The notes under the pieces: generated by a model
Seen by the model: only the letters and a program-made list of their open reading frames with translations
Databases searched by the model: none
Told to the model about the DNA's origin: nothing
Shown here: one piece after another, positions 44,751 through 55,753 of the stretch
Layout: every line of letters begins with the position of its first letter
Numbering within the stretch: position 1 is the first letter of the stretch
NCBI GenBank assembly: GCA_035610365.1
Contig: CM069432.1
Span: 237,302,104 to 237,366,103 of the forward strand
Direction: 5' to 3'
DNA: 64,000 nt
DNA from: Aquatica leii
Lineage: Eukaryota; Arthropoda; Insecta; Coleoptera; Lampyridae
Position numbers and translations under genes: made by a program

Positions 44751-45201
44751 CTCGATTTTTGTGTGCGCGATTGTAATTGCTTCTAGTTTTATCGATTCTT
44801 TTATCTTCTCTAAGTCCTTCGTGGGTTCGATTTACATGAAGTTTTACTGCACTTCTTTAGTTATTGATGCAAGACTTGATGTCGGAGTTACTTCACTAGC
44901 TTTTACTTCTTTGTTTTTAGTGCTGCGGTTTGAATCTATATTCGTAATTTATTTACTTTTCTTTTAATTGGATTTCTGGTCAGACACTTGTTGTCGGACT
45001 TCTGCTTTGATTTGTGAATTAACTCGCCTATGTCGGTTAACCCTTTCTTCTTATTAGATTAGTTACTTATTAGTGATACTACTGGTACTTACTGTTACTG
45101 TGATTTGAGTTTTAGTCAGACATGTGTTGGCAGCTTTCTGGTTTTGATTTACTATTTTGATTCTACTGTTTAAGTTTTATTGTGATTTTAGTTTGTTAAC
45201 T

Positions 45202-46012
45202 ATGTATTCTTCAGATGAAGAACCATCACTTCTTACTTCTTCGGACTCTGATTTAGAAACGAATTTAGGAAATTTGAATGTAACGTTTTCTAGTGAAGAT
45301 CCTTCTTTACTTATAGAATTTCTTATTCGTGTTGACGAGTTGTGTTTATCTCGTGGTGTTTCACAGCATCAACTTTCTCTATCAGCGTTTGAAGTTTTAT
45401 CTGGCAAAGCTCTTCTTGTTTTTAGGATGAACCGAGGTTCTTTACGATCGTGGAACGATGTTGCTGCTCTTTTGAAGTCGAAGTTTTTACCTTTGGATTA
45501 TGATGAACGCTTGATGGATTCTATTCGCAGTCGTACGATGCGATGGGAGCTGACGAAACCATTGGTACTTACGTTACCACCATGCGATACCTGTTTCTTC
45601 AGCTAGCAGAACCATGCAGTTCAAGGTCATTCGCCGGAATCTAGCACCGTTCTATCAACTTCCTTTAGCGTTGATTGAAATCAAATCTATCGCTGAATTA
45701 ATATCTTTAGGGAAGCGTTTGGAGTCGAACATCAATTCTGGTGATTCTTTTAACTTCTCAACAACAGAAATTGTTGACAAAGTGCAAGAGCCATCTAGTA
45801 AGAGTTCTAATTCCGTCTTTTTTGCTATTCTTGCTATTTGTTTTCTTAACACTTCTAAACTTTCTCCTTCCGTATCTACTTCTACTTCGAATACTTGTGT
45901 TCGATGTCTTTCTCAAAATGATAAGCCTTTACGTAGTATTCGTTCTCTTCTTTTTCTTCCTTCTATTTTTTTTTCAGTTTCTAGGATTATTAGGGCTACT
46001 ACTGATCCTTAG
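45202..46012 (+). pseudogene. Gag of gypsy element C (Arc-like capsid), frameshifted
   Basis: Plus-strand gag starts MYSSDEEPSLLTSSDSD. The capsid domain follows (LIEFLIRVDELCLSRGV, LSLSAFEVLSGKALLVF, SWNDVAALLKSKFLPLDY, MDSIRSRT). After a frame change near 45545 it continues KVIRRNLAPFYQLPLALI and IAELISLGKRLESNI, ending in a Ser-rich tail. Such Ty3/gypsy capsids form the particle and package RNA. No protease or polymerase follows: plus-strand coding stops at about 46012, where the minus-strand Tigger sequence returns. It is a 3'-truncated element. Confidence 0.78.
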
Positions 46013-46029
46013 TATTTAGGTATGATATC

Positions 46030-46961
46030 TGGAGTTACTGCTACTCCTCGTCGTTTCTCTTCTTTTTTTTTGGTTTTGGTAGTTCCATTCTTTGAATACG
46101 TTATTCTGTTCCATGCATATCTTTCATTGTATTTTTTTAAGCATCCGTACCACTTTTTTTCCTTCATCAATTGCATTAATAAAACTTTGCAAAAGTTTAC
46201 ATTTACAGTTAAGCTTCAGCTTGCCAACATACCCTGGTCTATGAGCTGGAGAAGAGACCTAACGTTAATGGGTAAAAACTGATTATTGCCCAAAATCATT
46301 TTGTCTGTATCAGGATGAGCAAGGTAGTTGTCCATTACTAAAAACGTTTTTTGAAGCAGGTTGTTTTCTTTTAAAAACTTTTCGACTTGTGGCACAGTGA
46401 ATGAAATAATTTCAGCGTCCATCCATGCATTTTCTAACTTATATACAGAACACGCAGGCTATAAATAGACGCATTTTTAAAAGCACGGAGCTTGTCAGAT
46501 TTTCCTATCATTAATAAATTCAACTTACAATCCCCGCTAGCATTAGAGCAAGCCATGAGTGTGACCCTATCCTTTAGCTTTTAAATAGTATGAGTTTTTT
46601 TTTAGAAACAAGTGTTTTATTTGGAGACCTATGGTAGTTTAAACCCATTTCGCCAGTTAAAAATCTGTTAAAATGAGAAATCCCCTTCTTCAATTAGAGC
46701 TATTTGTCTTTAAACTGTAGTACAATGGCATGATTGGATCATAGCTTCTGACCAGAAATGTTTAACTCTGATTTCATGCCTTGTTTTCCAGCGATGAAAC
46801 CACTCTCCGCTTCCTGTAAGTTCTTCTTTTACGTTTTTAACCTTTTCGTAGAATTCAATAGCTTTTTGCTGTAGCATAGGCCCACTCACTAAACTTCTTT
46901 TGCTCCGGAACCGGATAAAGCACATAAATAAAGCATTTAAAATTTTATCTCCGGTTTTCAT
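46030..46961 (-). pseudogene. Tigger/Jerky transposase: CENP-B HTH and DDE domains
   Basis: The minus-strand frame 46961-46710 carries the CENP-B-type helix-turn-helix (LNALFMCFIRFRSKRSLVSG, QQKAIEFYEKVK, SGEWFHRWKTRHEIRV). About 46600-46430 reads DRVTLMACSNASGDCKL and LLMIGKSDKLRAFKN. Segment 46422-46216 gives VPQVEKFLKENNLL, FLVMDNYLAHP (second catalytic D), FLPINVRSLLQLIDQGM (third D). Lower, LQSFINAIDEGKKVV and MLKKIQ continue to about 46060. The first catalytic D region (NADETG) is degraded. Several frame changes are present. The domain lengths suggest an originally complete protein whose C-terminus is at 43822-43514. Confidence 0.82.
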
Positions 46962-47009
46962 GTAATAGCGAAGGCACTATCTTTTCTTTAGTTTGTGGTT
47001 GTTACTGGT

Positions 47010-47240
47010 TTAACGAAAACACCCCTCGTTTCGAACGTAACTCAATCAGATTAGAGTTTATCCCACCGCGATGATAGTTCTTCTATAAATACGGAGACAA
47101 CTTCTTAAGTCACTTCTATGAGGTTTAGAATCTGTCTAGGTTTGCAAGTTGATTACCTTAATTTGTAGTGATACTTTGTTAGATTATTGTTTATTTCTTT
47201 AAGATTTCGGTTTCTTTCGCGCTTCTTTTCTTTCTTTATC
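47010..47240 (+). repeat. Third copy of the PLE family 2 tail
   Basis: Sequence from AACTCAATCAGATTAGAG through ATACGGAGACAACTTCTTAA, TTTAGAATCTG and TTTGTTAGATTATTG matches 41807-41960 (same order, about 80% similar). It is a 5'-truncated Penelope family 2 3' end with no preserved endonuclease. A still shorter trace (TTCTTTGTTAGATTTTCGTTT) occurs at 49825. Confidence 0.72.
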
Positions 47241-50200
47241 TTTAAACATTAACAAATTTAACTTTTTGCTTTTGCTTTGTAAATCACATGCACATGTTAT
47301 CCTGTTGCAACTTCTAAGAAAAACGTTCATATACCAACATCGTACTTGTCAGATAAAATTGATCTTGTTAACGATTCAGAGTATTTTTTAAACTGATCCA
47401 GCTCATTCATATTATATTTTGCTTAAAATTATTGTATTAAAAAATTGAAGCATTAATTGTTTTGAGGTTAACTAAAATGGCATGTATTTAAAGGACGTAA
47501 ATTACTCTCGCCATTTTTGTAATAAGCGATAAATAAGTTATCCGTTATCCGTGTGCATTGTTCTTGTAAAAATTTTATATTTTATTTGACTTTGATAAAT
47601 AATTAAGTATACAGTCATAGAAAAAGTATAGTATCTAATTCGTATGGAACTCGGCTCGGCTGCAAACTTTTATACTCGTTGGCAGTGACTACCATTCCTT
47701 ACTCGCTATATACTATTTTACTACTACTATAAATGTTTTAATTCTAACTACGTAGTCATGATATAACATTTTATATCAAAAAAATAGGTTCTTTTTTTCT
47801 TGTTTTAATTGCTTTTTATAAACATATAGAAAAAACAATGTATTTATATCCAGCTGCGTTATAGTGAAATTAAGGATTGTAGTTAAAAAGATGTCTTAAC
47901 CGTTTCTCTTATTCGTTGTACATTTTTAATTAATACCATTAAAATTTCGTACGCTTTCTATGAAGTGTTACCATCTTACTTTGCGCTTTCCTTTAGTCTA
48001 ATTTCTTATTTATTTCAATCACATTATAAGATTTCTAAATCCTATTTGCGAGACGCGTTTTCCATTAGAAGTGAAAATGGTAGTGAGATCGATTACTAAA
48101 GTAATTAAAGCTATTTACAACCACTGCTGGCTGCAAAAATACGTATTTCACCTTCTAATTGCCTAAGAAACAAGACATGCGTCCGCCTGAATCTTGTTTC
48201 CTCCCACGAGCAGCCCCTTTCGCCGTTTTATTCCATTAAAACTCCGCACAAATCATTCATGACGCTAAGAATGTAATATTACCTACTTTGATCAAACTTC
48301 CAGCTCCATATTTTCCTAACCAATTCTTATCAAATTAAAATTTACTATGGTACCGATATTGTCTGAGCGTTGTCATATATCACTTGATATGCGCGTGCTT
48401 TAGATGCTTTTGTATAATCGCAGGTACTGGCAAAATAATTACGCTCTTAAACTACGTTTCCTTCTAAAAAGTGTTTGAAATTTTTTTCCTCTGCGTATTT
48501 ATTTAATGAATGTGTTTTTAATGTCCCGTTCATGCACGAACGGTAATTGATAAGCACAATTGCTTGCGTCAATACCGATCATGTTTGCTTAAATTAATTT
48601 CTGATTCTAATTTCCATTAATTGATAGTTTAAAGTTTATCGTAGCGGATGAACGTAAAATATCCTAGGTGTGATTAAACTTGATTTAATTCTAGATTATT
48701 ACAACAAATTCTTTAATACCTGTCTAAATGTGATGTAGAAACCTGCACTGCCTTCATTCTGAGAAGCAAATATTCATTCTCGTGCCATTAACAGAATCTT
48801 AATTAAATATTTTCTGCGAAGAGATATCTCTAAGTGTCACACAACTATGTAGGAACTTTCGTATAAGATTCGCCTTTCTGTAGTCTAACAATTTGGTTGC
48901 CTTTATTGTAGTAAACGGTAACTGTACTATAAAGTACTCATATATTTCAAATTGTCTAAATTTATCTAAATTAATGATATACACACGAATCATTGTTGAA
49001 CGTGGTTATGTAACAATATAATTACGTCTGATATAAGCAGTAGAAATTAAAATTACTCTTAGTGTGTTGTGCTCAAGCTATAACTAGTTAATTAACTCAC
49101 ATTAAAGACAACAAACGTGTTACTAAAGTTTTTATCAATTTATCGTCTCTTACGTAAAACAGATTACAACAAACTTAATGAATGACAGCTATAACAATAG
49201 TAAACATTAATTATTATACTCTGATTTTTTCTATTGTACAACTAACAATAATAAACTAAAAATGCAGATTATAAAAAATTAAAATAACTAATACAAAAAC
49301 CAAAAGTTTCAATACACTATAGTAATAAAAAACTGCAATTTTTCAAGTTAGTTTTTGTTAATTGACTATTCGTTTTTTTGTCTACATTTAACTGATAATC
49401 ATGTTATTTTTAATGCAACTTTTTCAAAAATCTTACATATTAGCAGTCTGCTATTAGCTATAATAGCGCAAGCTTTAAATACAATTTACATAACTTCGTA
49501 GAAGTGCATTCAGAGCCTTATTACACTTCCGAGAAACCAGGTAAAGGATAAAGAATCTTGGCGCCCTTGTGCAAGTTTAAAATAACGCCCCAAATTTGTA
49601 TTACGTTCATATGTGAGTACAGATACGGGTTAAGTTAAGTATTATTATCCACTATTGAAAAATAATTTTTAAAAGTATTTTCATAAATTTATTTTCATTT
49701 TTATATTTTACAAGTACAAGCCATAAGCCATACAAGCATTTTTTCATTGAGGTACATAACATAATTATAAACTTATAGAAAACAGAAATATATCCTAACA
49801 GTTGATTACCTAACTCGGTAGTGGTTCTTTGTTAGATTTTCGTTTCATCAATCAATATATGATACAAAAGCACAAGAAATAAAAAATTATTTAAAACATT
49901 AAAAATGTTTATATATCACAGGAGCAACATCAAAGTTCGCACAATACAAACACTTAAAATACCACAATATAAGTATGCAATATGAACTCACCTTTTACAA
50001 TTTTTGGTTAACGATCCAGGTATTAGGTTATTTTCAGTTATTAATGTCTTTAGCTAAGTGAGCATCATAAACCTCTCCAAGTTGCTATCTTAATTTTTGC
50101 AAATTGTATAATTAGATAAATTAGATGTCTAAATTGATCAGCGTTTAGTAGAAACTGGTCCGTTCTATTGAAATGAAAACAAATTACTCATAGTATTCGA

Positions 50201-50640
50201 TTTTGCCTGGTATTTGCCCCATGGTCGATCAAATATTTTTCTATACTATTTTGAGTTCTTGAAATTAACAAATCTTATACAAACTGAAATTTGTTCTTGG
50301 TGACTAGAGTCAGGAGTGCATTGTTAATAATATGAAATAATATTATGCCTTTTAGTTGCTTCTAAAAATATTTTCACCGATCAAGTTGTTAATTGTTATA
50401 TAATTTAAGGTTTCTTATTTGAGAGCGTTTTGTATGTTCTGATATAATCGGGTCAAATTTTGTAAATCATTGCAATGCATTTTAACAAGTTACCACGGCA
50501 ATTAATTGTTTCGTTTATTGCGAGTTATGTTGTTTAATAAGTTTTCAACTTTTTGACATAATTTTAATTGTTCGCTTTAAGAATAATTTTTAAATTTCTC
50601 AATATTCCAACCAAAAACGCTCATTTTTTCTTTGTTCGGT
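47241..50640. other. 3.4-kb AT-rich stretch, no gene seen
   Basis: No motif on either strand apart from the short Penelope tail trace near 49800-49850. The frame 48799-48993 (minus) is unassigned. Confidence 0.5.
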
Positions 50641-50857
50641 AAAATTTTAAAGAAGTAACTAATGGAAAACTATCTCTCGGATAAATATCCGTTTTGTTTT
50701 GATAACGAGAAGGGCCACGTTCTACTAATTCTTAAATATTTTTCGGACGTTTAATAACAAATATAGTTGGTGGATTATTTGTAAGCCCAATATTTTAGGA
50801 ATTAGAGAGACAGCCATAAAAAACATATTATATTTATTAAATATCGCAGTGATTACA
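50641..50857 (-). pseudogene. Possible hAT (ZMYM/52-kDa-repressor-like) remnant, left of 28S/R2
   Basis: Minus-strand frame ELVERGPSRYQNKTDIYPRD, then FPLVTSLKFYRTKK. A '...RGP....F P.D....F....Y...' pattern occurs in the N-terminal TTF-type domain of a hAT transposase group. The partner half may be at 55754-56040, on the other side of the 28S/R2 block. Weak, inferred from pattern only. Confidence 0.25.
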
Positions 50858-50879
50858 TAGATGACGAGGCATTTGGCTA
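50858..50879 (-). rRNA. 28S rRNA fragment downstream of the R2 site (22 bp)
   Basis: On the minus strand this reads TAGCCAAATGCCTCGTCATC plus TA, identical to the universally conserved 28S sequence directly 3' of the R2 cleavage site. After it the sequence departs from 28S. It joins the 3' end of the R2 element at 50880. Confidence 0.92.
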
Positions 50880-53800
50880 TTCAAATATTTTATTCGTTCA
50901 AATAAGTACATTGCGGCTTGAGATGGTACCCGGCCGTCGGGTATGATCATACAAGCATGTATGAATGTATGTAAACTAAAGTACAAGTTGCTACAGGGAC
51001 AAGATATCTAAGCTAAACGATAATACAAGCAAGTTAAAATATATATATATATAAACTTGAAAACTAACTACATATCAAGAAAAAGCACAAGTTAGCTACA
51101 CTAAAACAGTTAAGCGTTAGTACAGTATATGTATATTAAAATATGCGGTACCTGGTCATGTGGTAGACTACAAAATGGGTATAATGCACATGCCAGGTAT
51201 TGGAGCTAGGGGGTTCATGATAAACAAGGACACTGACTTCTAGTAGAGAATTGGAGGAAGATGGTAAAATACTCGGAAAAGCACCAGCAAAGTAGTGGAA
51301 GTGGGATTGTGGACAGAGTGGAGGGAGGTGGGCGTAGTAGCCTGGGTAGCGTATATATACCTAAAGCAATAGACTAATCTACTGAAGCGACATGCAATTA
51401 ATAGCGGCATAACACACGCACCCACTAAACTATAAGGCACTACGCTCACGCACTCACTATTACTTCCTTGGAAGTGGCCTTCGCTTCCAAACCCCGGCCA
51501 TGAATCGACGGTGGAGCGTTGAACCCTAGCGGAGAACTGCGGAAACCGCGTTGCTAGGTAGGTGTCGTGGTAAGTCCAGGGCCTGGACGGTTGGGAGATT
51601 GGACCGCGGCCACACACCTCGGGCACCCAAGATCAGAGGCAGGAAGGTTATTTTGTGGTTGGGCCAACGGCGAGCAGCGGCTTCGCGGAATGTGACGTTA
51701 TCGTAGACCAATCTCTTCCGGGTCCATGCGTCAGAGATTTTTCTTGACCCTTTCCAAGAGATCTGGACATCGGAGATGATTAGATCTCTGGGGCCTCGAT
51801 AGATGGCCAGGTCTGGTTTGTACAGCGTCCCATTGGCGTGCCGGACTTGAGATTCAGCCTCGGTTAACCATCCTTTTTTCCAGGTGTGGGAAAGTATCAT
51901 CTTCACCACGTTGTTGTGACGTGATATCCGCTCGTGATGCACTACTGGGCAGGCCTGTAAGATGTGAGATATCGACTCCACCTTCTGGCACCCGCCTCGG
52001 CAGAGACGGGCTTTCTTCGGATTAGAAGGTAGGGCGGCAGTAGGCAGGTTAGCGGTTCGCAGCTGCACAGCACGGACAAAGTCGGAAGGCGTCCAAAAAT
52101 TTGGCGGATGGAGGAGCCAATGGCGGCTGGCTGGATGCTCACAGGCTTGCTCGAGGCCTGCGCTGAAGGGCCGCAGAGAGAGTTGCTCGCGCCAGTACGC
52201 GGATGGGGAGCTTTCGTCGGTTAGTTTGGATATTCGATCCAAAAGTTCGGCAGTTGGTCCCGTGGTGTTAAAAAGGTCTCGAGAAAGGGAGTCGAGAGCT
52301 TGTAGGTTATTTAAGCGGCAAAGAAAGATGTACGGTATAACTCGTCGAAGTTGAAGGATTACCAGGCCGCCGTCTCGGATGCTCGAATATAGAAATTGAT
52401 CGCCGGTGTGGATGTTAAGCCCAAGGGTCTTCTTTACCGTTCTCCTAATCAATCTGTCAGCTTCGTAAAGGAGAGCGCCGGTGATGGAGGGAGTTTGAAA
52501 ACCGTAAAGAAGTCTGAGCACCAAATAGCTGCGCAAGATGGTGTAGCGCTGGAATGGCTTAAGTGGTGCCTTGGAAAGAGCTGACAACAATTTGCTAAGG
52601 CTGAGTAGGGTTGACTTGGCGACTCCACTTGAAGCGACCTGTAACCCGAGATATCGGAAGGGATTTATAGTTCCGATAGCCGGGATCCAGGTTCTCCCGA
52701 TTTTGAAAACTGGCTTCGTTCGGGCGACTGACTTCCCCTGGATGAAGGATGCGCAGATGGACGCGCATTTGGTAGTGTTAATCTGCATGCCCCATTGCTG
52801 CAGGTATCGCTGTACCAAATCCAGGTTCCGGGTAAGGTATACTCCCGGTCGTCGAGGAGGATTAAGTCGTCCGCGAATGCTAGTGCGGAGACGCGCGTAG
52901 TGGTCGTCATGGAGCCTCCTGATGTTCTGGAGTTCAGAACGGTTAACAACTCATCCATAACGAGGTTGAACAGGAAGGGACTGAGTCGGTCTCCCTGTCG
53001 AACCCCGTTACGAATGGAAACGGGATCGGAAATTTCCAGACCGATTTGGATAGTCGTGGTAGCTGAAGTGAGGGATTCCATGATGTAATGAATTAAGGAA
53101 TCGTGTAGCTGATGGCGCTGGAGAGCGAGTTCTATTACTCGGTGAGAAACGGTGTCGAAAGCTTTTTGTAGATCTAGAGAAACAACGTTGAAGCTCTTAC
53201 GGGCCAAGGTGCGGCTTTTTAGATAATGGTCGAGCACGGGGACGTTGACTAGGAGTCCTTCAGGTTGGAGGAAGCCGCGTTGGTGAGGATTTAGGTCTGT
53301 AGCATAAACTAAGCGGCGAGCTAAGTTCCGGTGGAGAAGCCTCTGAAGAGCAGACCCAATGGTTATCGGACGCCAATTGCTGGGATCGAGCCGGTCGCCA
53401 TCTTTTGGTACCATAACAGTTCGGGCGGCGGACCAAGATTTCGGAACAATGACTCGGAAGAGCACAATGTTGAAGAGGACGGCCAGGAGTAACCGCGGAC
53501 AGCGCTTGACTTGGAGGATGGTGATTCCGTCAGGACCTGGCGCGGAATTGCTCTAGCCGGTCAGAGCGTTCTTGATGTCGTCGTCTTGGATGGGCTTATA
53601 AACGTTGATGGCTGGCGTAGGGCAGGTGGTATACCCAGTAGGGCGAGAGAGACCATGAGGGTCAGCTTGAGGGGAGGATTCGAATAGAGGACGGAAGAGA
53701 CCTTCGATTTCGCTTAGCGGGGGATAAGATTCATGTCCATCGAGCGGGGCGCCCGAGAGGATAGCGTCTGCCAGAGAGCGGCGGTTCTTAGTGAAAAGGT

Positions 53801-55667
53801 CTTGTGCCTTCTTAAAGGAGGCGGCCAGTCGTTGGCGAGTATTGGCTGGTGGTGGCGGGCGAGGTGGAAGAACCCGTGGCTGCACGGTGGAGAAGCGTTT
53901 TCTTCCTCTGGGGCGGCGGCTGATGGAAAAAGTATGTTGGAGCCAACTGGCGAGTTTGGACTGCAAATTGTCTGCAGAGTCGGTGAGCGCGGTGTTAATA
54001 AGTGAGCGCGTAAAATCATCAACAAGAGGTCGGAAGTTGATGATATGCCGTAAGAAGGCGTCGGCGTCACCGAAGTCGGGTGTAATACCTGCGTAAGAAT
54101 CTGGCGATGGAGCTCTGGGTGAAAGTGTAGATTTCGAAAGCGACGATGATGAGAACGTGGGAGCGGGCGGGAACGCCTTAGAAATCGTGACAGCGGGTGA
54201 TGCGAAGCGTGGGCGAGGTCCAGGTGAAATAGAAGGGGCCTGGTCGGGAGAAGAAATAGCAGGTCGTTTACCTTTGCTGGGAAGGGCTGGAAAAGGAGTG
54301 GTACTAACTTTGGCTGGTGTTACACCACTAACCGGAGCTTCGAAGGAGTCAGCGAGTCTGCCTCGTGGTGGTAGCGGTGGAGAGAGGGGAGAGACCAGAA
54401 GTTTCTCTCCTCTGGGTCTTAGTGCCGGACTAACTAGCGGTAGAGATGGTGGGGCCAAAATAGTGGCGTGAAGATGTGTAGCGTCGAGCGAGTTGGTGTT
54501 TGGAGAGACGGATGGACGCAGCGGTGATGGCATCGTAAGCGGGCAGGAGGTCGCATAATGTAGTGCGACGGTAGGGGCTGTAGTGGTCGGCGATTGGTCA
54601 GTAGAACGTTCAGAAGGGGGATTGGGAGAAGACCGCGAGAAGAGGGTTTTGCTGGCAATTTTTTGCTCTTCTTTTGCCCGTTCTAAATACTGTTTATATT
54701 CTTGCCGTTCACGACGCCCTCGGGCTTGCATCTGGGTCAAGCCGGTCGCTGCGGTCATGGCTTTGTATGAGATTACACCTCCCCGGCAGGCCGCCTTGAG
54801 TTTGGCGATCTGGGCCATTAGTATTGCTTCGGAGATGGGTAATTTAGATTCAAGCTCTTGTCGGTACTCAATCGGGTGAGCCCGGTGCTCGTGCTGTCGC
54901 ACAGCGGGAAACGAGCCGAAAGAAGCGTCGCAGTAATTGCACGATCTTCGCTGGTTGCTTACACATTCGCGCACGTGGCGTGCTAAACTAGATTTAAGTT
55001 GGTAAGTCCGGTCACAAGTAGGACACTGGAATAGTGTAGCGACTTGGCTGGAGGGTGGGCGCCGAGAGGAGCCGGAAACAGTCTTGGCTCTTGTTTTAAC
55101 TGTCGTTTTCTTGACGGCGCCTGTAGACGTGCCAGGACAAGATCCTGGTTTGGGAGCCTTATAGTTTGATGATCTCCCATCATGTGCATCGAGAGATGCG
55201 GGTGGAACCGTGACTCCGCGGTCGGCATCTTGGGTTCCGGAAGGTCCCGGGGAGGACGAACCCATATCCTCCCCTCGATCCGAGGCAAATCGTAGTAGAG
55301 ATGTACCAAGAGGCCGGAGGCTGGCGGGCTGGTAACCCAAACAGCGGCGGTGAAGAACGAAGAAAGCAGGACAGGAAGAAGAGGAAAATGTGGTAGGGGG
55401 TGGAAAGCTCAAGATTGTCTATCCGTCTTCTCTTGCAAGATCAGCGCCGCCATGAGAAGGCAGAAGTACGGTCTTGATAGTGCCAGGCTGTGTAAGCGCC
55501 TTGACGACAATGCCCTGGGCGAGCAAGCTGGCCCTTTGGACTCTGAACGCCGATATTGCAAACAGAGCGGAGTAACCATGTTATAACAAAGGTACGGTTT
55601 ACAGCTAAGTGAGACTAGGCAGATACGAGATGAATATGCTGGTGTAGGGTTGATGTCAGGTTATTAA
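50880..55667 (-). mobile_element. R2: R2 non-LTR retrotransposon, nearly full length
   Basis: A 4.8-kb minus-strand element inserted exactly at the R2 site of a 28S sequence: upstream 28S ends ...GACTCTCTTAA, the GG normally following is missing, and downstream 28S begins TAGCCAAATG. That 2-bp loss reflects the staggered cut of the R2 endonuclease. The 5' UTR is about 55667-55413, one long ORF spans 55412-51526 (one stop, one frameshift) and the 3' UTR is about 51525-50880, ending GAATAAAATATTTGAA. The element is distinctly GC-richer than its surroundings. R2 RNAs normally use an HDV-like ribozyme at the 5' end for processing from the rRNA transcript; I did not identify its fold. Confidence 0.94.
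51526..55412 (-). pseudogene. R2 protein: zinc fingers, reverse transcriptase, restriction-like endonuclease
   Basis: Read on the minus strand. Residues 130-150 form a CCHC finger (CPTC...H...C) and 158-179 a CCHH finger (CNYC...H....H), which bind the 28S target; a basic Myb-like region follows. The frame is stopped once by TAG at 53553-53555, just before SNSAPGPDGIT, and then stays in the same frame through the polymerase: VPKDGDRLDPSNWRPI, LVYATDLNPHQRGF, SLDLQKAFDTVSH, GVRQGDRLSPFLFNLVMD and the catalytic AFADDLILL. A frameshift near 52815 leads into the C-terminal frame (52818-51526): WGMQINTTKCASI, then the knuckle CRGGCQKVESISHILQAC, then the nuclease KPDLAIYRG and ISDVQISW (PD-(D/E)xK type). 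About 1,290 codons in total. Two lesions only, so it was active not long ago. The two-finger N-terminus separates it from three-finger and one-finger R2 clades. Confidence 0.93.
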
Positions 55668-55715
<48 letters not shown>

Positions 55716-55716
55716 C

Positions 55717-55753
<37 letters not shown>
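55668..55753 (-). rRNA. 28S rRNA fragment upstream of the R2 site (86 bp)
   Basis: On the minus strand it runs from TGATTTCTGCCCAGTGC through AAACGGCGGGAGTAAC to ATGACTCTCTTAA, the conserved 28S region just 5' of the R2 site. Two substitutions relative to the usual conserved sequence (CAACGTGAAG for CAAAGTGAAG; GAGATTC for GAAATTC) suggest that it is not under rRNA selection. Beyond 55753 the sequence is unrelated to 28S, so this is not part of an rDNA unit. Confidence 0.93.

Larger units (their letters stand above)
43160..47005 (-). mobile_element. Tigger/pogo-type DNA transposon, split by an LTR-element fragment
   Basis: The left end CAGTAGTGCGTCGATTATGC at 43160, preceded by TA (43158-43159), is a typical Tigger/pogo terminal repeat. 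The transposase C-terminus lies at 43822-43514 and the DNA-binding and catalytic parts lie at 46961-46030, both minus strand. Between them sits plus-strand LTR, leader and gag sequence of a gypsy element (43994-46012), best read as a nested insertion. The right terminal repeat is missing: the element abuts a Penelope family 2 tail at about 47010. Confidence 0.75.

Noticed and set aside
44820-44835. GGGTTCGATTT as a possible tRNA T-arm
   Set aside because: No matching acceptor or anticodon arm around it, and it lies in the gypsy C leader.
44335-44967. Plus-strand ORFs in the gypsy C LTR and leader
   Set aside because: They lie in the LTR, primer site and leader upstream of the recognised gag start and have no protein motif.
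51036-51053. (AT)n run as a separate repeat feature
   Set aside because: Short microsatellite inside the R2 3' UTR; no evidence of separate function.
53733-54879. Several long plus-strand ORFs rich in Gly/Arg
   Set aside because: Shadows of the GC-rich R2 ORF on the minus strand; no domain and no independent start context.
50858-55753. Idea that the window contains a real rDNA repeat unit
   Set aside because: Only 86 + 22 bp match 28S and the adjoining sequence on both sides departs from rRNA immediately.
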